From contig JABYQQ010000016.1 in NCBI GenBank assembly GCA_022605405.1, positions 248,001-312,000 of the forward strand: a DNA stretch of 64,000 nucleotides. Direction: 5' to 3'. Origin of the DNA: Earliella scabrosa (lineage: Eukaryota; Basidiomycota; Agaricomycetes; Polyporales; Polyporaceae). The notes under the pieces were generated by a model. It was not told the origin of the DNA. It searched no databases and saw only the letters and a program-made list of their open reading frames with translations. Both the position numbers and the translations under genes were made by a program. Below are positions 22,322-34,182 of the stretch, piece after piece. The first letter of the stretch is position 1. Each line of letters begins with the position of its first letter.

Positions 22322-23167
22322 CTATGGTACCTCATTGGCACTGACCACGATATCCCGTCCGTTTGCTCGTACCGATCTTCGCATGGGATCTCTAGAGAGT
22401 GGTTTTCGCATGTCTGCCCACACATCGAATCAGCACCGCACCCTCCACCAGCGCACAACCCCGCGAGGTGAAGAAAGACACGCACCGAACCCATCCTCCT
22501 CGTCGCGCGGATTGAGCCCGAGCCCAAGATTGCTGTAGTACTCCTTGACGCGGCGGTAGACGCTGTATCCGAAGCCCTCGTACATCGCGATCGCGGCGTA
22601 GTTGACGCAGCGCACGTAGAGGTCGACAAAGAAGCCACGGTAGTTCTCGTCCGAGACCTTCTCGAGCCAGCTCATGAACTTGCGCGAGAGCCCAAGACGG
22701 CGGTACTCGGGGGCCACGCTCAGCGCGGTGACGTGCCCGTGTCGCTCGTTGCCCGTGCCCTCGGCTTTGCCAATCACTGGCGAGAGAAGGGTGTGAGATG
22801 CGTTGGCTTGGGCGCGAAGAAATGGTGGGGTGGAGGCGACGGGTGGAAGTAGAGGAATAGGGGAATAGCGAGACACGCACCGTAGCCCATGATGCGGCCC
22901 TGTGGTGTCTCTTGGACAGCGCACATATCGGGCCAGCGCGAGAAGTAGCTGAGGTAGAAGTTGATGGCATACTGCACATTTTGTGTGTAAGCCGCGGCAG
23001 TCTGGTCATCGCAGAGGGTCCACAAACGCACCGTCTCTGTCCACAGGTCAAGGTTTCTAGTCGGGTCTCCAGCAGTTAGTTCACTGAGGTTCCGGGGGAG
23101 TCGAGGTTGCGCACATGTGGTTGAACTTGAACAGATCAGTCGCCTTGAAGCTGCGGACGATGCTCAT
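22322..23167 (-). CDS. NAT3: N-terminal acetyltransferase NatB catalytic subunit (Naa20/Nat3)
   Basis: Five exons (23115-23167, 23032-23056, 22881-22971, 22486-22776, 22322-22413) code for 183 residues. The product acetylates nascent proteins starting Met-Asp/Glu/Asn/Gln at the ribosome, with an Mdm20/Naa25 partner that is not in this window. The N-terminus MSIVRSFKATDLFKFNHIN, then INFYLSYFSRWPDM, is diagnostic. The GNAT core follows: GKAEGTGNERHGHVTALSVA, then RRLGLSRKFM (acetyl-CoA loop) and NYAAIAMYEGFGYSVYRRV. It ends DMRKPLSRD and a short basic tail. Length matches the usual 175-185 residues. The second exon is only 25 nt. Confidence 0.93.
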
Positions 23168-23349
23168 TGTGGACGAAAAAGGGAAAGCAGGCGGAGGACG
23201 TGTGGACGGGGATTGTGAAGAGGAATGCGCAGAGCTGAGATCTGGCTGAGATCAAGTGAGCCCCTCGAACTTGGTTCAACTGCATGCGGGGAAATGAACC
23301 AACCTTTTGGGCTTGAACCGAACCATGGCGATTAGCGCGCGGCTGGCAA

Positions 23350-24226
23350 CTCCAGCCTTACATCATTCCCACCGCACATCACATATACTCCTGCCCACAC
23401 GAACTCAACCTCCATTCCTGCTCGAGCCAACAGCGTAGCCGATAATCTAGCCTCCTCTTCACACCCTCCCTCACTTTCTCCTATATCCATATCTCTCCCA
23501 GACTTCTTCCTGCCAGATTATTCCCTTCACTCCGCATCCCATGGCTACATCGAACAGCCTACCATCCCCTCACTGCTAGCTCAATCCCAATCACGGATAC
23601 AAGCCGATGATCCATCCTTCCGCCCGAACGTAACTCTCTTTCCCCCGTTCTATGACACCCGCCCGCCGCCGACCCACCCATACATCCGAGCATCATCCGC
23701 CTTCTCCGCTGTCGTCCAGCTCTATGCCCGCTCCAACCAGCTGGACACTGCCCTCACCAGGTTCTTACGCCTAGCAGACCCGTCGCCATACTGCAAGCTG
23801 GGCTGCGATGCACTCGAAACTCCCCACCATATCTTCGTCTCCTGCACGCACCACGCTTCCTTGCGAAGCACAGTCTTACGAGACCTGCTCCAGGAGACCG
23901 AGGAGATCCTTCGAGCCTCATTTGCATCCCCGCCTGTCATCGCTATCATCCTCACCATCACCCGCGGTCTCTTCGTAGACGATGCGAACTCATGGGCGCA
24001 ATACCACAGCAAATATTACCTTGGCACGATGCCGGACATCCCGGTCGAAGGCGCCAATACGTCCGTCCGGCGCGCGTTCACGCGAGTCGTCAATGGTTGG
24101 CACGTCGCGTCAATCCGTCTGGCTAGCAGGATATGGGGAGAATACAAAAGGAGGACATCCGGGTCCATGACGTTGCAGCGAGCTACCCCTCAACACCTAC
24201 CCCCTCACCTATCCCACCTTTTATGA
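23350..24226 (+). pseudogene. Non-LTR (Tad/LINE-type) retrotransposon 3' remnant
   Basis: The open frame carries an RNase H-like end (ARANSVADNLASSS around 23420) and a long linker. It then has the zinc-knuckle block typical of fungal LINE reverse transcriptases: CKLGCDALETPHHIFVSCTHH around 23790-23850. The C-terminus is ITRGLFVDDANSWAQYHSKY, then a basic tail ending near 24226. The reverse transcriptase catalytic part is absent, so it is 5'-truncated, as is usual for LINE insertions. About 250 bp of possible 3' UTR follow, without a visible poly-A. Confidence 0.7.
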
Positions 24227-25155
24227 CCACATTTTCCAGAGTTTCCTATTACGGACCGGCGAGGTATTGATAGCTTATCAGCACCTGAGCTTGTATTAGC
24301 GTAGTCGGTTCTGATACATCCGTTCTCCGTTCTACGTTGAACTGTTCCAGGCTAGCCTGGTTGCAGCCTGGTTCTAACTGTCTTATTCAGTTCATTCCTC
24401 ATATACCCCTCCAGCACTAGTATGGGATCGACAGAGAGTCGCGACCTACCCTATGGTGATCTATTGACTCTAGATCTGTGCTAGGTGGTCAAAAACGTCA
24501 CACATTGAACTTCGGACACTGCCATGACCTCCGAGTCACCCTATCTCAATACTGGGCCGAAATCATGGAAGCCAGTGGTGGATCCCAATTGCTCTGTCTC
24601 GGAAGAAGACTCGAATACTCGAGGCGTGCTGTAAGGCATCAACTGCTCCCGGACGATCTGTTGTTGGTACCATAGTTCAATAGTCTCGAGACTGTGCTCA
24701 TGAACATACAGCGCTCAGACTAATAACGGTTCTTCAGCCCTCAGGCTCTCAGATGTTTTCGCTTATTGCCGTCATGATTCCACACTGTGCCTTTCCTCCG
24801 ACGCCGGAGTCGGACGGCGGTCCCACAAGGAACTGGTTGCGCATCATCGACATTTACGGCGCGTTTCAACGGCAGTATATGTACGCGCCACTCCTGATAT
24901 GGTCCAGGCTCCCGACATATCTCCACCTTCGGCCTTCCTGGTTAGCTGGGAGTGGAGTAACACAGGGTTGACGACTGCGTTGAGCTTTGCGGCCACGACT
25001 TTCAAATGCTCACTTGTCCGCCGGTGTGGCTCTCACACTCTCACACTCCACATCACCGCCAACAGGCGGTAAAACGCGCTATATCGTGAGCAACACTCGT
25101 ACCCACTGGGCAAAGAGTGTCCCAACTCCCCTCCCCGGATCCCGGTACATGCAGA
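24227..25155. other. Intergenic region, no gene supported
   Basis: It holds probable LINE 3' UTR at the left. Short ORFs at 24478-24675 and 24753-24971 have no recognisable features. The upstream region of the DUF6533 gene is at the right. Confidence 0.4.
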
Positions 25156-26888
25156 ATGGTCGATCCATCTGTGCTAGCTGATCCCAGCGTAGCCTCGACA
25201 TCAAGAACTGCATCTTATGTATTGGTGTCGAGCTGCTGTGAGTCTCTGTATCCAGTATCCACTCCCCCCGATACATCTTGCATCACTGACACTCACATGG
25301 CAGGTCTACTGTGGTACGACTATATTCTGATGCTCGCAGTTGAGGTCCGCCTCATCTGGCGCGCCCCGCTAAACCTCGCGAGCGCGTTCTATCTCTGTAT
25401 CCGTTATGGCTTCATGTTGCAGATCGGGGTGACGATGCTTCACAACTTTCATCGCGCGAAGGATCCGCCTTTTTCTTCCGAGGGGTGAGAACTACCAGTG
25501 CGATGCTATATGATGACGAACCATCCTCACATAGAGCCCCCGAATACAGATGCCAAACCATCATCAGGGTTTTCATCGTTCTCAACATGTTCAACTTTGC
25601 TGTTGTCTCCGGTGCGTCGAGACTGCTCATGTGTGTATGGCACCTACTAAATGCCGACTGAGACGTTTTGTTGCAGCATTTGTTGCGACACGGTTGTTCG
25701 CGATGTACGAGCGCAACTGGCTTATCGGTGTCTGCATGTTCCTCCTCGGCACGTTCAATCCGTGCGCAATCAGTCAGGTATGTCGCCCCGTACGATGACA
25801 TGGGCTTGAACCGTGACCGCACATTCTTTCAGGTTCCTGGTTGGGCGTTTGAGGCGATACCCGCACCATGGCCCCTTCTTCCGTGTCTCTCTTATATACC
25901 GGACTCTAGTCCCCTTGTCTCAATTGCGTATGTATCTCGTCACCTTCGTTTGACAGACCCACGTTGGCTTAACGCCCTCTTCCACCAGAACACGCGATCG
26001 TGAGCGGGTTCCATTGACGGCCGCTCTCACTGCCCCTCGCTAACATCGTCCCAGTACCCGTCGCGACATCGGTCATCAGCATCGTGTATGAAAGCCTGTG
26101 TCTCGGGCTGACCGCCGGGAAGACCTTCAGCCTGTACAGGGAGCAGCGGAGATCAGGGATACCCACGACGCTGACCGGCTTGCTCCTCCGCGACGGTGCG
26201 TTCTACTAGCTGTTCCCGTGTGAGTTAACCCCTCACGCCCCTTCGCACAGGCAGTCTGTATTTTGGGCGAGTCTGGCTACTGGTACTCGTGGCTCATTGG
26301 CGGTCAGTGCTGATATTGCGTTCCCCATAGAATCCTCTTTGTGCTCTCTACGATGAACATCTTGTCCTCGACGGTGCGTGCTGGACGAGCCACACCTAAC
26401 ATTAGTGACCTCACGAGCTTCCAGGTTCCTGATTCTGTGATTCTTCCAGTCTTCCACACGCCAGAGCCGTAGTATTAATACAGTCCTGTCCAGATCTTCA
26501 CCTCATGGCAGCTCGACACCAACATAGCTCGAAGGTGCGTCCCGCTCCCAGAAGCCAGATGGCAGAGACTGCAGTCGCGCTGACCCCAGTGGGCCTTACT
26601 AGCTTCATAGTAGTCCTGACGACGCGCTTCATCGCGAACCTGCGCCGGGTTGTTCGAGGAGATTCAGAGGCAGCAGGAAACATACGCACCGTGCAGGTCT
26701 CTCGCATCCATGCCGACCGCAGTTCCCAGTCGGTCTGTTTTGCGCTCCCAGAAGCTACCCAAGACCGGTTCCTCGGCTCAGTGAGCGGGGTGATTGAGTT
26801 CAGCGACTCGGAGGATGAGATGTCGCGGTGGGGTGAGCAAGATGATGCGGAGACCATCGCTCTCGGCAACATGGATAACCACTGCTAG
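25156..26888 (+). CDS. DUF6533-type seven-helix membrane protein
   Basis: Start MVDPSVLADPSVAS. The second exon has the family signature LLWYDYILMLAVEVRLIW, followed by RYGFMLQIGVTMLHNF. Later exons give successive helices: IIRVFIVLNMFNFAVVS; NWLIGVCMFLLGTFNPC; PVATSVISIVYESLCLGLTA with the basic loop KTFSLYREQRRSG; and ILFVLSTMNILSST. A final hydrophobic-to-basic segment LTSFIVVLTTRFIANLRRVV is at about 26600, with an acidic tail ending 26888. These mushroom-expanded proteins have unknown function and a GPCR-like layout. The join near 26457-26570 is uncertain: a stop at 26468-26470 must be spliced out or the protein ends there. Confidence 0.7.
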
Positions 26889-27321
26889 CTATGTACGACG
26901 TATGGGTGTCCCCCTCGTCTGCACTCCTTCGTGAGAGTATGAGATGTCATGGTCATTACTGCGAGTCGTCATACATGTACAGTGTACAGGTCACATGTTG
27001 TACAGGAACAGAAGCGTGATGCGGGGTATAACTTAGGGCGTGCGTGGAACGAAGAGACGGCGAAGCTATGGACAGCGCGAAGAACCGGGAGAACGAACAG
27101 ACGAAAGCAGCGGCCGGGGAAAGAGGTGCGCAGAATGGAGTGGAGAAGCAGGGAGTGGGGAGGGGGTAGAGCGGGGAGTGTCTAACAAGAAGCGCGACGC
27201 GGCACCAGTGCAACGGTCGCAAAGGAGAACAGGACGACGGAGGTTCATCCGTAGACAATCCTGGGAAGACACGCGCCCGTCAGCGCCCGGCGTGCACAAT
27301 AGCCCGGCGGGAGAAGAAGAC
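26889..27321. other. Convergent 3' flank, nothing recognised
   Basis: Short region between the 3' ends of the DUF6533 gene and the MYND gene. A GTACA-rich patch near 26975-27005 is the only visible oddity. Confidence 0.4.
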
Positions 27322-28233
27322 TCACCCCCGTGCGGTCGTCGATATCGGCTTGAAGTCCGTCCGGCCCGCGTCGGCAAAGTGCCGGAGGACGTCCGCCCAG
27401 TCGTCGCGGGTGTCCCACGAAATGCGGGACGGCGAGTCGACCTCGACGGGCATGACCTGGGAGATGTCGCCGCACTGGATGAGAATGACGGCGCAGCCGA
27501 TCCCACCGTTCTTGCGGCAACGGTCCTCGCGCCGGCGGATGTCCTCGCCCACGAGCGGGTCGTTGTCGGTCACGTATGTGCGCGGGACAACGTGCGTCGC
27601 CTTGATCGAGAACCTGCGAAAACGTGACGTCAGCGGCTGCGTCAGGGAGGAGGATGGGCGGGAATAGACGCACTTGCGGAGGGGATCTGATGATGACGGG
27701 CGGTAGTTGAGCTCGATGAGGAGCGCGTTTTGGCGGATGTTGGAAGGGACGCGCTTCAGCTGGAGGGCCTGGAAGCCGGCCCATCCGAGAAGAGAGGCGT
27801 GTGCAGAGACGAACTTGCGCAGGCCCTTGACGAGGCCTTCGTCCATGATGCTCGCTCCGAGCTGTTGCTTCGCGGATGAGATTTGCGACGCAGTATGTTG
27901 ACAGATCGTCTTATGTGATGGCCAGTGGGCCTTCTGGCAGTCTGGAGACTGTAGCATGCGGTAAGTACGGCGCTCGAGAAGCACGGCTTTGAGAAGAACT
28001 CACGCAGTACTGAGTGGTCATCTGAAGGAGGAGAGGTACAGTCAGCAAGGAAATGCGATCGCAGAGCGAGTGGTAGAACGCACGCAGCCACCACATAGCC
28101 TGAAGCGAGCGATGTGCGGCTGCTCGACGGAGCCGCACTGGTCGCAGACGCGATAGCCCCTTTGTTTCATATGTGGGTGGGTCGGAGCGGAGAAGTAGTT
28201 GGCAGCAGCGGGCTGGGCGTAGACAGCAGCCAT
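27322..28233 (-). CDS. MYND-type zinc finger protein
   Basis: Exons are 28084-28233, 28004-28021 (18 nt), 27674-27948 and 27322-27613, coding for 244 residues. The MYND finger sits at residues 30-72: CDQCGSVEQPH, then RLCGGCMTTQYC, then SPDCQKAHWPSHKTIC, with all eight ligands in place. MYND fingers bind proline-rich protein partners. The rest is a mushroom-specific region (LLGWAGFQALQLKRVPSN, then VLIQCGDISQ-like hydrophobic strand and WDTRDDWADVLRHFADAGR). No SET domain is present, so it is not a methyltransferase. The 18-nt exon encodes the central CxxC half of the finger. Confidence 0.85.
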
Positions 28234-31200
28234 GACTTGGGCGAGGAGTGTATGGATCTGGAGGATCTAGGAGTATGCAACAAGGCAACTGCGAGTTGTG
28301 ATGACTCGGTGCCATCGCGACTGGGTGTTTTATAGGAGCCATGGCTGGCTCGCGGAACGTGAGGAGGATATGGGTCTGAGCAAAGTCGCAGCGCTTGTGG
28401 CCAATTGTGATTTCGGCGTAGGCGCGCCACCCGGGTGCCGCATTTGGCAGGTACGATTGCCGATAGCGGTCTTGTCTTTTTGTTTCTTGCGTTCACGCGT
28501 CGAGCCTCGCGCCGTCCCAGTCCGCCTGCTATTGTCTTGTCTACCTTCGAGAATCCAATATCTCGCGCTCTCACCCCCGCACACAAAAGCCGACGGACAG
28601 CGTGCATATGTCTGAGTCTTGTGTAACAAAAGGCACCGGTCGCTCGCTTTTTTGTCTTGTCGTGCGCTGGCAACGGTCGACTTCCAGAAGGACCACACCG
28701 ACGCATATCTCGTTAATGAACTCTGACTAGTCACGCTTCGAAGAGCTCTCCCGGGACGGAGTGCGAACTCCTCGCTCCGCGCAATCTTCGCATGCCGACT
28801 CAACCCGTCAACCTCGGCATTGCCTCTCCTCCACCTAGATACTCCTAGCTCCTCCTTCGAACTCCGACTCATCGCGTTACAGGTACACGTTCTTGTGAAC
28901 ATCAGCACACGCACACACATTCCGAAGCCCTCGACCGTCCGTGGTGCGCAGTCGGCGGCATCAGAACTCGACAGAACTCAACGATAGATGCACTGCCGAG
29001 GTCGCTTCACAGACGCGGTCTGAGCAAACAAGACCTCCGAATGGGCATCATAATGGCCCTGATGCTCTGATCTCCCCGCGCGATGTGTTGACCTTCATCA
29101 CGCGCGTGTCGAATGCGAACAAGATGCAGTGCCACCCATTCGCCCGAGAGGTGCATCGTCAGATCTTCGCTCGGTGGCACTATGGGTGGCACTGTCGTCT
29201 TCGCTAACTCCCACCTGAGCCTCCGTGATGTATCTTTGGAAGCCTGCTCCCCTGTCCACGGGCCCACAGTGCAGGTGGTCTCGGCGCCGCGTCTTGGCCT
29301 GACTCGGACGCTCTCATCTTACCAATCGACAAGGTTCGCAGCGCTCGACTCACCTTGACTCTTGGGTCTGGACTGCGGGCGGTTCAAGCTCGACCCCTGT
29401 GCCACTTGTGGCATGCCACGAGGTGAGCTACCCTACGGCTGTTGCGTTACGCCGTTTGACCATCAGTCCACTGCAGAATAGTTGTGGCAGCCCGCGGGAA
29501 CACGACCTGGCACGAGTCAGACTTGCCTTGAAGGTTTACGTTCGTGAATCTTCTCGCACTCAGGTTCGCCATACAGCTGCCTTCTAGCGCGTACACGAGG
29601 CCTATGGATCACAAGAACGTCCGTGGAAGACGTCACTGGCCGTGCCAGCCTAGCGCGCACCACGTACGTCCTCTCCCGGCGGGCTAAAGAAAACCTTCCA
29701 TTGACCCGTTTCCAGATCCCCCTGCATGGATATGTTTAATTGATACAGGATGGCTCTGTGGAACGACAAGGCCGACATTTGGCCGACAGCCGTCCAAGTT
29801 GGCCATACAGGTGTACCGCATATTGAATGATCACGTTCTCGCCCCTGATCAACTTAACCTCGGCGTGTATCTATCGTTGTTCGCTCGCCGGTACGTCTGT
29901 ATGAACACATCGCCTTCCTGATTCATCGCTCATGTTCTCAGTTTCGTCAATGTTCGATAGTTCATACCGTCTCGATGATGTTCCGCCGACAGACGCACAT
30001 CCGATCTGTCAATGTCGCCTGTCAGTGCACCACCCACAGTCACCAACAAATGTCACTCAGACAGGTCCCCGTTGGATCGCACATTTGTTGGAATATCGTC
30101 CACAGCTAACGAAGATCGTTGATGAAGCAAGACCTGTGCGCAGCAACTGTTCATCTCGTGAGCCTTCTGTTCGTCGCAGACTGACATCCTGTTTCAAGGC
30201 CATCACAACGTTGGTACAGAATGACCCGGAATCTCCACTTCCCCGAGCTCAAAAACGGATTCACGAGTTTGTCCCAGTCTTCGATGGGTGAGCACACGGT
30301 CACGAGGTTAAGGAATACTGCCTCAGCGCTCCGATGACGCGGAGATGACAGTCCTTAAAGGCGTCTGGTCACCACTCGGCCAACCCGCCTGATTTATACA
30401 AGGACCCACGGGTATGAACGCACGCGGTTGCCTGCAAAATGGTGCTGGATGGGGTCCAAAGCAAGCTGACCGCGGACGAGAACGGTATGTGCGCCCGTGT
30501 GCTGAGACCGGGGCACGGACGAGTGCGAATGGGAATGGCGGGACTCAGGATTGAGGGGACGGCGCATGGCTGCTGTGCACTGTAACTCATTGACCTGTCA
30601 ATCGCCATCCTGCTCCCATTCGTCTTCGCGGTCAAGATCCGCGCACACCCAACCACGAGGCAATTCGAACGGCGGTGTCTATATTCGACCCCCTAGGTAC
30701 GTCGTATTCGTCAGACATGGTTCGTAGTCGTTCCATATAGCCCCTGTCGTATTGATGTGCGTCAAGATCAGCAGATGCAAGGGCTCTCTCGGCTCTTACT
30801 TCCATGGCATGCATGCAAGACGGCATAAGCGCACCATGTTCGTTGTCGAGAGGGGACCATGTTGACGTGCGCAGGTGGACCCCGGGAAACGTCGAAGTAG
30901 GGTTTGCGTCTGCGCCTACCAGGCCCGACGTAGTCGACAGGCGCACCATACCCCGACTTCGCCGACAGGCTGGGTTTTCTGGCCGACCTGAGTTCGGCGA
31001 CTCCCCGTCAGGTACGACTCAGCTGGTGATTGCGCATGTCGTATGTCAGGCTCATACATTCGAACAGCTGCAAGACGGAACGAATGCTGGAAACCGTCTG
31101 ACCGACCCCTGAAGCTTGAAGCTTGCAGCCCGAGGTCGGGAGGAGGCAATCATGATGGCAAGAGCTACTACAGCTGAAGTTGCACATCAGTTGTCGTTGG

Positions 31201-31993
31201 GCCAACCAGCAGCTCGCACACCTACGAAGCCATATTGACTGGAGTCGCCGCATATCTACATGAACCGTACCATGTCATCTCAGTACAAGCTTTCGTATTT
31301 GGTTTCTAGATGGCTCGACCTCTTCCGCTCGTCGTGGGCAAGGATCTCAAGGACAAAGACTTGGCCTAGTGAAGAGGAGCAAACGGGGTCGTGGGATGAA
31401 GGTGCGACTCCCGCCTATTGATGGGGTCCCAGGTCGCGCCATGTGCCCTTCTTTGGTAGGGCCGAGATCAGTCAATTTTGGAAAATGAGTAGTGGTAGAA
31501 ATCTCGCTGCTATCGTGCTCCAACCAGGGAAGTTGGCGTGCGGCGTCTACATTGCCATATCGGGAAGTCCGAGTAACTCCGATACATCCTGGGCAGTGCG
31601 ACACAGCATACATACCACTCTTCTCAGCTCAAGAACGACGAGTTTGTGCTCGTCAACTTTGGTCACATCCGACCCGGGCGCGCGCATACGGTCCTAGGCC
31701 TGTTCGATTGGGCAGGTGGCCCTAACCCGCGCATTCCTCCTCATCACATCGTACACACATTTCCTACCTCGGCTTCTTCATCGTCGGTTGGTTGCTCTCT
31801 GAGTGCCCATGCTCTGCAGCGCTGGGATGGACTCAGTTGGAATAATGGTGAACAGGGCTCGCTGTGAGTGCACGATCATTATGATCGAGTCCACTGAGGC
31901 TGACTGTCGAGGCGGACGAGCCTCATCAGGCACCATCCCCGACTAACAACTCTGTAACGCTCAACCAGATTGGTGCACATCACTCACCACAGA
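28234..31993. other. Long region with only gene debris
   Basis: No intact gene could be assembled. Exon-like scraps on the plus strand are a segment around 29792-29890 (YRILNDHVLAPDQLNLGVYL, then a GTACGT donor). The next segment, after CAG at 29940, opens with an in-frame stop. A stretch at 30060-30290 (GPRWIAHLLEYRPQLTKIVD) is open. A piece near 31630-31700 (KNDEFVLVNFGHI) is also coding-like. Together these suggest one or two decayed genes. Confidence 0.35.
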
Positions 31994-32734
31994 ATGTCCT
32001 CCTATCCTATGAACGCTCGGGCTGTCACAACACCGCAGACGCCACACTCCTCTACTCTGACACGGCCTCCGGACGCGGACCATGATGCGTCCCGAGGTTC
32101 GTTCATCCTGGTTCAGGCTCCGGAAGCTCCTCCTCCACCATACGCCTATAGCGAGACCACTCAAGACACGCAACCGGGAGGCGGAGGACGAGTACCAGTC
32201 CGCACCTCAGTGGTCGGTGCAAAAGCACTCTGCATTGCACTGCTCTACTTCCTCCTCCTCCTCGGCACGTCGCTCGTCGCTACCTTCGTCGTCAGCCTCC
32301 TCTTCACGCTCGTCGGGGGCCGCATCCTCGACTACCCGTCCATCATCTCCTCGCAGCACTACATCTCCCGCTCCGGCCGCAGCTACTACGCGACCGAGGA
32401 GTTCACGCGCGTGGCGTTCTGCGGCGCCGCGGTCCTGGACACGGGCATCGTGCTGCTTGTGCTCCTAGGGGTCGTCGGATGGGAGATACGGAAGGAGTGG
32501 AAGGAGGGCGTGGCGTCGGATAAGCCGGTCACGACTCTGTGCGTCGTAATGGGCCACGCTGTTCTGGTGGCGGGCGCGCTGGTCATGGGTGTGGGTATCG
32601 CTGTGCTGCCGAAGGAGCTCGCGCCTATGGGGTACACTGTAGGCAAGGCATTCAGGGCCGGAGCAGTGGGATGCGCGGTCTTGGGCGTACCTGTGTACAT
32701 CTTCGGACTTCTGGTGGTCTATGCGTGCTTGTGA
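31994..32734 (+). CDS. Four-helix membrane protein, unknown function
   Basis: Single exon, 246 residues from the ATG at 31994 (MSSYPMNARAV); upstream codons lack an ATG. The first 75 residues are a proline-rich cytosolic tail (EAPPPPYAYSE, a PPPY motif that could bind WW domains). Helices follow around ALCIALLYFLLLLGTSLVAT, AAVLDTGIVLLVLLGVVGW, VVMGHAVLVAGALVMGVGIA and GCAVLGVPVYIFGLLVVYAC. No family was recognised. The overall plan resembles the gene at 33430, which may be a distant paralog. Confidence 0.7.
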   Translation: MSSYPMNARAVTTPQTPHSSTLTRPPDADHDASRGSFILVQAPEAPPPPYAYSETTQDTQPGGGGRVPVRTSVVGAKALCIALLYFLLLLGTSLVATFVVSLLFTLVGGRILDYPSIISSQHYISRSGRSYYATEEFTRVAFCGAAVLDTGIVLLVLLGVVGWEIRKEWKEGVASDKPVTTLCVVMGHAVLVAGALVMGVGIAVLPKELAPMGYTVGKAFRAGAVGCAVLGVPVYIFGLLVVYACL

Positions 32735-33429
32735 GTCCCGAGAAGAATATTCGGTTCCAAAGACACAAGTTCATTCAAGTTGGATGTTCAAATGATATGT
32801 TGGCTGTGATGAGGTCGCGCATGTTGACAGAGTGCCGGAATTTCCGTGAACGTACATACTCTAGTGTGCGTATGCACAGCCCAATCGGCTCGTTTAGATG
32901 AACCAGTGATGCATATGATAATGGAGGTGAGATCTGGTGAGATACACGTTTGAATGGGCGCTTATGAGCGGTGCGCGTCTTGCTTCCCATCCACCACCAG
33001 CACTCGGTACTTGAGCAGAGCGATCTCTCTGGTTCATGAAGCTCTCTGAATAACTCGTGCTCTGTCTGGCCGTCTGAACCCGAACTACTCCCTCGATCCT
33101 GCTTGGGCTCTACTAGGGCTACTGTTTGGGACCTTCCATGTGCAAGGAGCGGCGCATCGCCTTACACCTACATGTTGCCACGTTGCTGCCTCTGGGACGC
33201 ACTTCTCGACCTCTGATATGTGGTAATCGATGGTTCAACGCGCTGTGTCGGTGCGTGTCCAGCATACTTCCTGTCCGAGTAGTCGTTCCAGACGTACTGG
33301 CACGCCGACCCCACGCACACAACGTGCTGATCAGGGCGCGCGGAGAACGGTATAAAATATCGGGTCTCTATGCAGGATCGGGAACGCAGCCCAACGCATC
33401 CGTTCTCCCAAACAACTTCTCTTCACACC
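32735..33429. promoter_or_regulatory. Intergenic region with TATA box of the 33430 gene
   Basis: A clear TATA box, TATAAAATAT, lies at 33351-33360, 70-79 bp before the ATG at 33430, a typical fungal spacing. The rest shows no coding sequence. Confidence 0.55.
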
Positions 33430-34182
33430 ATGTCTCTCGCTCCCACATCTGCCTACCGCCTCTCCCGCGATGCGGAGGAAGAGTACGCCCGCCTCATGGC
33501 CTCACCCCGATCCAGCACGAGCGCCCTGTCAGATCGCACCCTCGTCTTCTCCGACTCAAACGAGACCGAGCGCACCCACAAGCCCGACCCGCCCAAGATA
33601 CCGGCAAGTCGCACCTACCATTACGAACACGACCGGGCGTACGGGTTCCGCGACTGCCTCCCCGACCCCCTCAACATCCTCTCCGTCGTGATATGGCTCG
33701 TCATCGCAACAAGCGTGCTCAGCATCATGTACCTCCTCTCCGGAATCATCGCGCTCATCGTCGCGTCCTCCGCCTTCCCCTACGCCGCGATGTGCTCGGG
33801 CGCGGGCTTCCGCGCGGCCCTCCTGGGCTCGGCCATCATCGCGCCTGTCCTCTCCGCCCTCTCCTTTGCCGCGTTCACGGTCAAGGCCTGGTGGACGCTG
33901 ACCCGGCACCCGGACCGCGTTTCGTCCACGTCCCTTCAGCCGCACATTGCGGACGTGACCGCGCCCGCGAGCAAGGCGGCTCTCCCTGCGGCAGCCTTCG
34001 CCCCGGCTGTTGGTGCGCTCGTGCTCTCGCCGAAGGGAGCGACGCCCGTGGATGCGCTTGTGGTTGGGCTCGCTGGCGGCGCGGCGTTCATTGTCGTTGC
34101 ATGTGCCTTCATCGGGGCCCTGAAGCTCGCGCGGAGGGTGGGTCTCGAGAAGACGCTGGATCGCACCGTGTCGGACATGTAG
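33430..34182 (+). CDS. Four-helix membrane protein, unknown function
   Basis: Single exon, 250 residues, start MSLAPTSAYRLSRDAEEEYA behind a good TATA box. The cytosolic N-terminus (about 90 residues, Ser/Thr/Asp-rich) is followed by helices near LNILSVVIWLVIATSVLSIM, YLLSGIIALIVASSAF, LLGSAIIAPVLSALSFAAFT and GLAGGAAFIVVACAFIGALK, with a short charged tail. No family is recognised. Same orientation and topology as the gene at 31994 suggest an old tandem duplication, but sequence similarity is weak. Confidence 0.7.
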   Translation: MSLAPTSAYRLSRDAEEEYARLMASPRSSTSALSDRTLVFSDSNETERTHKPDPPKIPASRTYHYEHDRAYGFRDCLPDPLNILSVVIWLVIATSVLSIMYLLSGIIALIVASSAFPYAAMCSGAGFRAALLGSAIIAPVLSALSFAAFTVKAWWTLTRHPDRVSSTSLQPHIADVTAPASKAALPAAAFAPAVGALVLSPKGATPVDALVVGLAGGAAFIVVACAFIGALKLARRVGLEKTLDRTVSDM

